A stretch of DNA of 64,000 nucleotides from Phallusia mammillata (lineage: Eukaryota > Chordata > Ascidiacea > Phlebobranchia > Ascidiidae): the NCBI GenBank assembly GCA_003260075.1, contig QLIY01000468.1, forward strand, positions 59,143-123,142. The letters are read 5' to 3'. Position numbers and translations under genes: made by a program. Each line of letters starts with the position of its first letter. Position 1 is the first letter of the stretch. Of the stretch, positions 54,880 to 64,000 are shown one piece after another. The notes under the pieces were generated by a model that saw only the letters and a list, made by a program, of their open reading frames with translations, had not been told where the DNA came from and made no database searches.

Positions 54880-54952
54880 CAGCAACCGGATTATCGCATA
54901 ATCCGGTTAAGCGCATCAAATTTCTTGGCAAATCGATGATGCGATTAACCGG
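54880..54952. mobile_element. Tiny inverted-repeat element (about 73 bp)
   Basis: Left arm CAGCAACCGGATTATCGC, right arm GCGATTAACCGGATTCGTCTG, with an internal palindrome CCGGATTATCGCATAATCCGG-like at the left. Ends CAG..CTG are hAT-like. Confidence 0.5.
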
Positions 54953-54973
54953 ATTCGTCTGCATACGGTGATT

Positions 54974-55165
54974 CAGGGATAGGCAACCCCTGGCACGCCA
55001 ACAAATTTGTGTGTTTGTATTGAAGTACTAAATTAACCTGTTAGTCTACATTGTTTGTTTTCAGTTTTTTTTATCATGCCATTTTCTTAAAATCCAGCCG
55101 ATATGCACAAAATACTCTGCTGCTTTCTGCATATTATTGATTACAGCTGACACAAATGTCGATGG
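54974..55165 (-). mobile_element. MITE-3 right part in reverse orientation
   Basis: Begins CAGGGATAGGCAACCCCTGG and tracks the right half of the family to GATTACAGCTGACACAAATG. Left half missing. Orientation is opposite to the other copies, matching the opposite orientation of the 7TM copy L beside it. Confidence 0.65.
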
Positions 55166-55389
55166 CAACTATAGCTCATGTAACACAACACAAACACTAC
55201 ACAAAACACGTTATATTCAAACCGTTAAAAGACAAATAATGCCATATTATTTAATGTACAAAATGTATTTTTTTGTGCTTAAAATAATTTCATCTCTGCA
55301 TGAGGTGTATTGAATCAATAAGTCCTTTAGAATCCTTTTTGGCCGACAGTTCAGTTCTTCTTTTCCATGTTGTCAGTCGAACTGTTTTT

Positions 55390-56450
55390 TTACTTCTCTT
55401 CCACATTGTTAGTTGAAATTTTGTTTGTCTTTGTAGTGAAAGAAGTTGTACAATTTTGGACAACAGGTGTTACTGCGCAATTCTCTTTGTTTGCTACCTT
55501 GTGTTTTGTACACAGCGGATTTAAACGCACGTGATAGTCACGGAAAGTGAAAATTAAGCACAACACGTGAAAAAACTGAACGCATTGGATAATGAGAGGA
55601 AAAAACTCAAAAGAAGCCCACTGGCCAATTTGTTCTGTAAACATCAACACAACAGCCATCGAAATAAAATTAGAAACGAAAACGGTTGCTGTGCTCACAC
55701 TGATCCGGACTATAGTTTTACGCACTTGTTCATCACTAATTCGCAATGTCAAGGGGGCAATGGAAAGAACCAGGACGCTAACTTGACTCAGTGTGAAGAT
55801 TAAAGTAGAAGTTGCCAAAAGACTAAAGCGCACTTCCCCAGTGTATTCGCATCCCCAGGTGGTCGCGTATGTTCCTCGAGACGTGCCAGCAACGAGAAAT
55901 GTGATCTGACTGACTGCCACCAAAGTCAAGGTTACATATCTGATCGCAGCGATGGTGCGTTTCACAAATTTGCTTTTGAAGGTGATAGAATTGTTCAGGG
56001 TTTTTTGTCGAAGCCAAAGTACTGTGAACACTGTTGTTCTAACAACCACCAGAGCGGTACAACGCATGATGTTTGATGCTACACACCAGGCCGAATTTAC
56101 GGTATGAAGAAAAATGTCCATTGCAAATACAGAGGAACCAAAGAGAGAGAATACAGCTGCCATCGAAACAAGACGGTTGGTTAGCTTTAATATACCCGTC
56201 CTTTCTTTGCCTCGTTCTTGATGAACTAACGAACATATAAAAATAGCCCCCCCCCCTTGCGAACTCGGGGGCAAGATGCAAATAGCAAACTTTCAAAGAC
56301 GTTGCATATTATTGATACTTGCAGAAAGCGCCCCCCCCCCCGTAGCAGAGGTGGAATCATGATTCTCTCGTACGAACGGGACGCAAATTCATCAGAAGTG
56401 ATATTTGCTTCTTCTGTGGTGAGGACAGGGGTGGTAAAGTTGGCATACAT
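55390..56450 (-). pseudogene. 7TM copy L (subfamily III), interrupted by its own upstream DNA between two C tracts
   Basis: ATG at 56450 (MYANFTTPVLTTEEANITSD), open to IMIPPLL in TM1. Then 95 bases (56341-56247) follow that begin and end with a run of ten or eleven C and contain a near copy of the sequence about 100-200 bp upstream of the ATG (TTTGCTATTTGCATCTTGCC). After this TM1 resumes (IFICSLVHQERG) in another frame and stays open through TM7 to the tail (TNKISTNNVEEK, stop at 55390). Apart from the insert the coding sequence is well kept. Confidence 0.88.
56247..56341. repeat. 95-bp duplicated upstream segment bounded by C10 and C11
   Basis: C10 at 56247-56256 and C11 at 56331-56341. 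The sequence between matches 56558-56640 nearby (GCGAACTCGGGGGCAAGATG; AAATAGCAAACTTTCAAAGA). Confidence 0.9.
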
Positions 56451-57740
56451 TACTAAACCGTTTCTAAATTAAACTATGTTTTTCACAACAGTCCTGAAGC
56501 AAAAAAATAGACCTTGCCTATTGTAAGTTATCAACTGCAATAAAACGAATTTACCTTATTGCGAACTCGGGGGCAAGATGCAAATAGCAAACTTTCAAAG
56601 ACGTTGATTTAATTATTATAGATACTTGCAGAAAGCGGTACCAAGGAAAATATATTCTGCATGGGCGTTTGGTACAAATGAAAAAAAATCATGCGAACTA
56701 CAGCACCAATGACAAACCCGAATAATATACCACAAGCTCTAATTAATTTCGTAACAAATCATATCTATCCTAACCTGTACTTCACCACCTGTACTAGTGC
56801 CGCTAGTTTGCTAAAATTGTCATGTGTGTGGTTAAAAAATACTGCTATCATTAGGTACACCTTCTCGCTATTGGTAAATAAAAATCTCATTTTAAACCTT
56901 TCTATGGTGAAATTTGATATGTGTGGCTGATGGTCGAAACTGTTGTATATTGCATAACCGTATCGCGTTTCGTTTTCACATCTGTTTCGCTTTGTTTTAA
57001 TCGGTGGTTAACACAAAGCCGAAACTAAATTTTTTGATTATTTTTTTGTATTTTTCATCCTTTTTGGAACGTCGCAACATAAACAAAAAACACTCCCTCA
57101 AATTTGTAACATAATAAAATTTGGGCCAAAATTAAACTTTCGCGTGCACGGTTTAAAAAAGGATTGGACAAACGAATTTTCGGTGCCAACTTTATACACT
57201 TCTCATCAAAATACCAGTAACTTAAAAAAACTGTGTCGGTCATGTTGTACAGGAGATACCGCGAGTCGTTTGCCATTCTAATCAAATGTATGCAAAATGC
57301 AACGAAGTTTGAATAACCTTGATATTTGAAAGTAGTTTTTTCCTTGTGTTTTTGAAGCGGTTCAAAAAACACAAGGGACACTAGGCCTAAAATACTTGTT
57401 GCACGCGTATTCATTTGTGTGTTGCACGAGTATTTCCCAGGGTTTTATAAGCAGATTTTAAACAACAAACGATAAGGACCACGTCTGCAATTGTTTCAGA
57501 TTTGTTATTTCTGCCCTGATAGGGTTTAACTCAAAACTGTCGAACGTACATCGGAAAGTTTACGACATAGTCCGTTTTGGGCCTTGTTGGTAAACTGCTG
57601 GCCAAATTTACAGAGCACAACTTAAAATACTTACCTCTACTGTGTTTAGTCGACAAAAACTTTGGGTTATGCAGAAAAACAAAACAAAAAAAACACACAT
57701 CCAAAATAGACCAAGTGTACCTTCAGTACAAGAGCCACAT
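56451..57740. other. Upstream region of L
   Basis: 5' flank like that of I and J but reversed, with the conserved box at 56952-56988. From about 57420 the sequence is single-copy. No gene seen. Confidence 0.5.
56952..56988 (-). promoter_or_regulatory. Conserved upstream box of copy L
   Basis: GCATAACCGTATCGCGTTTC followed by GTTTTCACATCTGTTT: the copy closest to the consensus, about 502 bp before the ATG. Confidence 0.6.
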
Positions 57741-57745
57741 GCATT

Positions 57746-57807
57746 AAGGCCAGTTTACACCGGACGCAGCAAAGCGAAGTTGAGCGAAGGCCGCGTCCGG
57801 TGTGAAC
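57746..57807. repeat. Short palindrome GGCCAGTTTACACCGGACGC..
   Basis: Arms CCAGTTTACACCGGACGC and GCGTCCGGTGTGAACC separated by about 28 bp. Its ends resemble the TA-flanked MITE at 22456-22633. Confidence 0.6.
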
Positions 57808-58292
57808 CATAGTATATATAAAACACAAGTAGTCCAACCCATTGTTACGCGATAGAGCCGCATGGACGCCATTTTGTGTCCAAATTAATACAGCAGGTAT
57901 AGAGAAAAACACATAAATTGTCTGATTTTTGCAAACTGGTGGGATTTAACGCGAGTTTGATAGGCAAAATCGAATGAAACGTTTGGGTTCTAACATTTGA
58001 GCATGATAATGCACGCTGAACGCAAATATTTAAAGTTCACATGAAAATTAAGCGGCCAAATTTACATGAAAAACAGCACTTTAGCTTTTAATATTGCGTT
58101 GAAATGTTAGAACCCGAAATGTTCATTCAATTTGGCGAATCAAATTCGCGTCTATGCTCTCCAGTTTGTAAAAATCAGACAATTTATGTGTTTTTCCCTA
58201 TACCTGCTGTATTAATTTGGACACAAAATGGCTCCATAGGCTTTATTGCGTAACAATAGGTTGGACAACTTGTGTTTTATATAGACTTTGGT
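57805..58292. mobile_element. Foldback element, about 490 bp
   Basis: Left arm 57805-57955 and right arm 58160-58292 are long imperfect inverted repeats: TATATAAAACACAAGTAGTC against ACTTGTGTTTTATATAGAC, and TTAATACAGCAGGTATAG against CTATACCTGCTGTATTAA, with the inner part (TTGGGTTCTAACATTTGAGC / TGTTAGAACCCGAAATG) also paired. Flanked on both sides by GGTGTGAAC, which may be a duplicated target. Confidence 0.75.
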
Positions 58293-58299
58293 GTGAACA

Positions 58300-58854
58300 G
58301 TCCCATTGAAATCCATTGTAGCGAATGCCAAATAGGTTAGTCAATAATTATCTGAGATCTTGAAATTTACCCAGATAAATTAAATTCAGCAACTTGCAAA
58401 GTATACAACCGTAGCCTACTCATCGAAGTCCTGGATAATCTATACGTTCGAACATAGTAGATATGATTTATATTTACCAAGCATGGAATTACATAGAACC
58501 GATGTTTACATATATATGGAACTAACACTAGCATCCGGATTCCAAATACTTCCCTGCTCACAGAAACACGAGAGAGTGAGGATTTCAACCCTGGTTTGAT
58601 AACGCTAATTCAGCATATTAGTGTATTTTCAGCAACACACTGTGGAACATACAGAAACATAAACGGACATGGCCATTTTTCCACTTGGCAAGCAAGAGCG
58701 CCTGCAACGTCCAATTCAGATGTTTTCAAACTGATATGCGTAAAAATAGTGGGCAATTTATTTAGGAATTCACTACAGAAAAGGTTACAACCATAAAATA
58801 GAGTTTAGCACGAATTTTGCGTTGAGAGTGGAAACCCCCGTGTGGTGGCGTCCC
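58300..58854. other. TUFM 3' flank
   Basis: Ordinary intergenic sequence. AATAAA-type polyadenylation signals for TUFM were not singled out. Confidence 0.4.
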
Positions 58855-61800
58855 TTATTTCTTCTTCTGCTGCGCTTGCAACATTTTTAGTCGCTTGTTT
58901 TCGACTCGTATTGCTTCAAATATGTCAAAGTTTTCCTTTTTGCCCGCTTCAATGACTTCAGTGACGATGCCAGTTCCGACGGTGACGCTTCCAGTGCGGA
59001 GTGTGAATCGGTCGCCGACGATCATCACCATGGGAACGCGAATGACGAACTTCATTTTGCCTTGCTCGCCCGGCATTACAAGGTCCTTGTAGAAGTAAAA
59101 CAAAGATAAAAAAAATTCTAAAATGACGTGGTTACAAAAACGTTTGACTTTTAATGTTTTTCTACAACTGGGGCAAACGACGTAAGTTTAAGACTAGTGG
59201 TTCCTAATATGTGCCTCATCACCCCGAAAATGTTGTTTGACGTTTTCAGAATGTAACTACACAAATATTTTTTAGTTTTGTGACGCCATAGTGATTTTAG
59301 TCATTAAAAAGAAGGTAAATGAAATTTAGGGGTAATGATAATGGAGAGGTAAGGCCACTGGGTTAGACAAACACTTTGTGGAGTTTTTACGCCACTCATA
59401 CACTTAACAATACGTTAGCTGCAATATTCTTTCAAACCCAAAATGGAATTTGCTTCAAAGCACCCATTTTTGGTTTAAAAAAATAATGTAACTTGGACTA
59501 CAATGTTTGTGCAGCAATTTAAGCTAATACTAGTCTAGTAAGTAAGGTGTTTGTATTAAGTTCAAAACTTACATTTTCTTCTATGACTGACCGAGCCTCG
59601 CAGTTCCACGTTTTAAAAAAGAGCATTGCGCTAAAATCATTAGGTATTGGTTTGTCCCTTCCACCCTCACTTTTACTTAGCAAGTAAAACTGAAAAACAA
59701 TATAAGTGAACCTAATACACTGTGATAAAAAATGGACACAAATTCCAAGTGGACACAATACCTGTGCCATTATTCTTCTGTGTGACAAAATATACAGTAA
59801 AAAAAGTTTCATGTCAATAAATGTTTTCAAACTTTTTCTCAATCAGCAAAAAACTACCATATTGCATGGTGATAACAAAATTGAGACAAATTTAAACTAT
59901 ACCTGAGCAATAATACTTCATTTGACAAATATGTTTACTTTTTTCCTAAAAACTTTTTCCTGCCACAAACCAAATAATTTTGAATCATACCTGTGCAATT
60001 ATACTTCTTGCTGGCCTAATTTGTCCGGCAGCAACAGCGACCATCCCTCTTCTCAATTCTTCTCTCTTTACTCCCTTAACAAGAAGACCTGCTGAATCAC
60101 CTGCCTCACAGCGTTCCAGTGTTTTGTGAAACATTTCCATTCCTAAATTGCAATATGTTGTTGGCGTTTGTTTAAAAGAAGAAGTTCAAACAATAATACA
60201 TGGAAATTTCTTTGTGTGATGCAAAAAAAATGTTACACAATGTATACCCAACTTGCGGTAAAATCTGTTTTTATTTGACAAAACGTCCAGATCAGAAGAA
60301 ACGTTATGTTATCAATACTGTCAGTGGGAAATTTTACTGTAAATGCTGGAATATCAGTAAATTCTTTCAAATGCAAAACCATGCATCTATACCAGTAGTT
60401 CTCAAACTGTGTGTCACGACGCCCTGGTGCGTCGTTTCATTTTTCGCAGAATAGTTTCGTTTCGTGGTTTTTTGTTGTTGTATCACTAAACACAGCTTTA
60501 ATAATAAGTTTCCTTATTAACTTTTATTTGCTGGTGCATCGCAAGTCCAGGGGCGCCACAATAAAAAAAAGTTTGAGAACCACTGATCTATACAATTGGT
60601 GTGTGACTTGTGAATGAATAAAATTTGTGATATTATGGTTCATTCAACCAAACTCACCAGCTATGGTGGCCTTTAGGGTACTTCCATATCCAATGATCTC
60701 TACTGCATCTCCTTTTTTGAAAACTCCCTGACTCATACAGCCAGTAACAACTGTTCCTGTAAGTGAAATAGAAGCTGCTATAATTTGGCACACAGAACAA
60801 AAAACAGTTGAAGATGTTCAGCCAATTAAAACAAAATGAACAAAATGCAACCATTATTCGCAAAACAAAACATTTTCTTTTTACTTGTTTATGAAAGAAT
60901 TGAACTATTTTGAATTCAATCGAAAAAAGTTTTCAGGAAACCAAATTTTTATGTTTAACTTTTTTTAATGAGTATTTTTTATGTTTAACTTATGTTTACT
61001 CTGATTTTCACATAATTTGCTTAGGATTAGCGGGGAATAAAGCATTACCACAAATGTAACACAACTGCCTACCCTTTCCAGGTATTTTATGAGTTGTTTC
61101 AACAGGAAGAACTGCAGGACTATCTAAGTTTCGCTTGGGCATGGGAAGTTTGTCAATTTCTTCAACCAGTTTTGTAATTGAATCATTTCCGAGTTTTGGT
61201 TCTTTGTCCTGTAACACAGTTCAAGACCACTGACAAATGTAATTGATTTGAAAATACTTAGAATCGCTCTAGACTAAATCAAGTTAAGAATAACAGTTGA
61301 TTTTTATTTTTTACTAAATTTTTTCAGTTTTATTACTAAAATTTGCAACAAATTTCCACCTCCAGGGCGCAGAGGGCAGATCCGATAATAACAGGTGTAT
61401 CATCTCCATTGAAACCATGGTTGGTCAAAACTTCACGAATTTCCATTTCAACCTGAAATCATGTAAAATATGTAATAACAAATATATAAACCTTAAAACA
61501 TGGTTGTTAAATCACCAGTTCGATCATTTCCTCGTCAGCCACATCAGCTTTGTTCATGTATACTATCAAGTCATTAACACCGATTTGTTTGGCAAGAAGC
61601 AAATGTTCTCTTGTTTGAAGCATCGTTCCATCTGTTGCAGCCACGACCAAGATGGCAGCATCCATTTTTGAAGTTCCCGTTATCATATTCTAGTGAAACC
61701 GAAGTTTAGGTATTTTTAACAAATTGCTTTCACTTAGGCAAAATTCTCTTTGGCAGCTTTTTGAAGTAAAAAGAATCAAGGGTTTATCCCCCAAAAAAAC

Positions 61801-62856
61801 TGTTTCCTTTTTTTCCATTTTACCCCAGAATAATAGGAAGCAGTGCTGTTTGTAAGAAATAAAAATGAAATTTTGTCATCAACCAAGATATTGGACAGGT
61901 GTTTCGTCCACCAGGTTGCATATTTAACAAATTTGTCGTTCAACTGGTGTTAAAGTAAACAAAATACTAGTTGTTGTTTCAAGAACTTGTATTTGCTGAC
62001 GTTTCGTCCACCAGAACGGTAGGACTTCTTCAGAGCAATGAAACGAATAATACAGCGGGCACAGAGATGAAAATGTATGTAAACAGCGGGATACAATGCA
62101 CAATAATTACATTAGGACAAAGGCTTTCCGTGAAGAGTTGTGTGTGCTACAAAATGCCAGAGCGTAACTAATGCACGATATTTGATGGGGAAGTGATCAC
62201 CGCATTAATTGGAACGATGCCCAAATTTTAAAACAAGAACCGAATTGATCCAAAAGATTGGTCTTCGAAAGTTGCCTCATAAATTCTAATTCAAATGTTT
62301 TAAATCGTAACGATGGCAAAAACCTCAGCGCAGTTTTCCGTGACATTTTGCGTCCGACTTCCCCATCAAATATCGCGCATTAGTTACGCTCTGCCATTTT
62401 GTAGCACACGCAACTCTTCACGGAAAGCCTTTGTCCTAATGTAATTATTGTGCATCGTATCCCGCTGTTTCCATACATTTTCATCTCTGTGCCCGCTGTA
62501 TTATTCGTTCATTGCTCTGAAGAAGTCCTACCGTTCTGGTGGACGAAACGTCAGCAAATACAAGTTCTTGATACAACAACTAGTATTTTGTTTACTTTAA
62601 CACCAGTTGAACGACAAATTTGTTAAACAAAGATATTGTAAACAATAGTATGCGATAACTTATGTGTATAAAGTATAATTTTATACCTTGATGTAGTCAG
62701 CATGTCCAGGACAATCAACATGGCCATAATGTCTGTTTTCTGTTTCGTAAGCGACAACAGACGCGTTAATAGTAATTCCTCTCGCTCTTTCTTCTGGAGC
62801 ATTGTCAATTTGGTCATATGCATAAAATTTTCCGGCACCAGCTTTTTCTGCTAAAT
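58855..62856 (-). CDS. TUFM: Mitochondrial elongation factor Tu, exons for residues after the P-loop to the C-terminus (partial)
   Basis: EF-Tu of mitochondria: a GTPase that delivers aminoacyl-tRNA to the mitochondrial ribosome. Eight exons on the minus strand: 62856-62687, 61689-61516, 61452-61360, 61208-61073, 60756-60658, 60142-59991, 59689-59573, 59085-58855. All junctions have GT..AG and phases that join without a break. Seen in order: [14 protein letters not shown] (G2), [16 protein letters not shown] (G3 and after), NKAD (G4), [10 protein letters not shown] (G5), domain 2 [17 protein letters not shown] and [14 protein letters not shown], domain 3 [12 protein letters not shown], then DLVMPGE and [15 protein letters not shown]. 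The first exon or exons with transit peptide and the GHVDHGKT P-loop lie beyond the right edge. The C-terminus extends about 20 residues past the usual end in a basic tail ([19 protein letters not shown]). Confidence 0.96.
60393..60585. mobile_element. 193-bp hAT MITE in a TUFM intron
   Basis: Termini CAGTAGTTCTCAAACT and AGTTTGAGAACCACTG; exact 8-bp target duplication ATCTATAC (60385-60392 and 60586-60593). In the intron between exons 60756-60658 and 60142-59991. Confidence 0.95.
61923..62627. mobile_element. Long foldback (palindromic) element in a TUFM intron
   Basis: Left arm about 61923-62215 and right arm about 62340-62627 are inverted copies of about 290 bp with few mismatches (TTTAACAAATTTGTCG, GACGTTTCGTCCACCAG, ATTACATTAGGACAAAGGCT on the left and their complements on the right), separated by about 125 bp. 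AAGATATTG occurs on both sides (61885-61893 and 62630-62638), a possible 9-bp target duplication. No protein. Confidence 0.88.
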
Positions 62857-63309
62857 CTGTAAAACCAATTTATAGGAATTCAATTTATTTTCTATTTAGA
62901 AAATGGCAATATCTTGTTTGTGGTCAATACTTTGTTTATTATGTATTTGTTGCTAGCACAGCACTAAAGTTGTGTGAAATATTTGGTTATATATACATCT
63001 TAAATAGGTATGTCGAAACAACATCACTATCTCGGCTCTAAATGATAACTAAGAAGCAAATGCTTCTGACTCAAAATCAATAGACACGAAGTTGTTAAAA
63101 TCGATATATTTATATTTCACCTATGCAGGCATTATCATTCTCTAAAAACTGCAAACAACAAAGGTTAAATGAAGGAGAACAGGTGTAAAAGCATACAAAA
63201 TAAAATAGGATAAAACTAAAAACACTAAAAACATTTTAGCTAGCTAGGTTCACACAGTTTACAACAGAACAAAAGCATAAAACTAACGAGGACGATAACA
63301 AGTGCATGA

Positions 63310-63400
63310 CTACGGTTCCTATATTTCCCGGATTTTTTAATTCCCGGGATTCGGGAAATATTTTTTTCATTTTCCAGGAATCCCGGGATCCTGACCGAAA
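63310..63400. repeat. CCCGGGA-rich inverted repeat, probable element end
   Basis: TTCCCGGATTTTTTAATTCC, CGGGATTCGGGAAAT and GGAATCCCGGGATCC strings form overlapping inverted repeats in the first visible TUFM intron. The other end was not found in the window. The remainder to 64000 shows no exon; the preceding TUFM exon lies beyond the edge. Confidence 0.45.
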
Positions 63401-64000
63401 ATTTTTCCGATTATTTTGTGGATAATTATGTCATTGCAACCACAAAAATTAGTTTATTTTTGTTGGAGGCATCTTACTATCGATGATTTTGTTGATTAAA
63501 ACCATATTTGGGTCATTCCATGTCAAACGTTCCAGAAAAATGGCAAAAGTTAACCCACCCTCTCAGATTTTTATCAAATTTTATATGTTCATGCAGCTAG
63601 TTACACTGATTTCAACAAAAAACAATTTGTTGAAATCTATCAATGTTTCGCGAAGTTATGACATTTTGAAAATATGTCAAAAATGTGATCACTGCAGCGA
63701 CGCGCATCAATGCTTTTGATAATACTGTGTTTAAAATGTTGTAGTTCTTTCTGATTTGTATATTGTGGTCATTTTGGTAGGTTAGGTGAACCTTTAGGTC
63801 ATTCTCAATCACCTTATTACAAGTTTTCATGTTTTTGAAATATGGGTCAGTAATTAAAGGGGGTTCAGTTAGGGGGTATGCGAATGTGCATTCATGCGTA
63901 ACGACAACTTTGAAAGCTCATATCTTGAAGTGCACACTAGCTAGAAAATTAGGTAATGGCTCAAATGAAAGCTCTTGCTGAGTACTTTCCTTGTTCTTAA

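Noticed and set aside
1-64000. CRISPR array, operon or other prokaryotic system
   Set aside because: Spliced PPP4C and TUFM, MITEs and LTR fragments show nuclear eukaryotic DNA; no regularly spaced repeats of CRISPR type are present.

Overview
This is a eukaryotic, AT-rich animal nuclear window. It holds two conserved single-copy genes at its edges and about 55 kb of repetitive accessory DNA between them. At the left edge is the 5' end of PPP4C (protein phosphatase 4 catalytic subunit, minus strand, two exons inside the window). At the right edge is most of TUFM (mitochondrial elongation factor Tu, minus strand, eight exons inside the window). Intron-rich genes, metazoan-type protein sequences and many hAT-type MITEs point to an invertebrate metazoan. 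My best guess is an invertebrate chordate such as a tunicate, but that is inference from general character, not from a diagnostic marker.

Between the two edge genes lies a tandem cluster of a seven-transmembrane (7TM) receptor-like family that I cannot assign to a named class. I find 14 loci. Five have open frames: C 14998-15927(-), E 28955-29968(-), G 35755-36732(+), M 38902-39912(-), I 44278-45255(+). A sixth, J 48472-49458(+), is open but carries a 10-C tract in its seventh TM region. The rest are broken: A (frameshift), B (nonsense plus tail deletion), D and D2 (tail fragments), F (frameshift at a C10 tract), H (truncated at both ends), K (several lesions), L (insertion of its own upstream DNA). 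By tail and core sequence they form three subfamilies: I (A, C, D2), II (B, D, E, F, M) and III (G, H, I, J, K, L). The genes are intronless in the coding part. Nearly all share a block of about 36 bp, mostly 260-530 bp upstream of the ATG, and many have a candidate 3' splice acceptor 32-58 bp before the ATG (possible 5'UTR intron or spliced-leader acceptor).

Layout: 1-860 PPP4C; 1.4-32 kb a tandem array of a two-gene unit, a 7TM gene plus an unrecognised multi-exon gene (called F2 here; every copy I examined is decayed), all on the minus strand; 33-52 kb a second arrangement built from head-to-head 7TM pairs (F/G, M/H, then orphaned plus-strand I, J, K); 52.9-54 kb the 3' end of a Ty3/gypsy-like element; 55.4-56.5 kb pseudogene L; 57.8-58.3 kb a foldback element; 58.9-62.9 kb TUFM with a MITE and a 0.7-kb foldback element in its introns. 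At least five hAT-type elements have exact 8-bp target site duplications and a sixth has a 7/8 match.

Function as far as the sequence supports it: the 7TM proteins have N-glycosylation sites in a short extracellular N-terminus, basic cytoplasmic loops and a conserved Cys pair (TM3 start and second extracellular loop). This fits a fast-evolving chemoreceptor-like surface receptor family under birth-and-death evolution. No ligand or signalling partner can be inferred.
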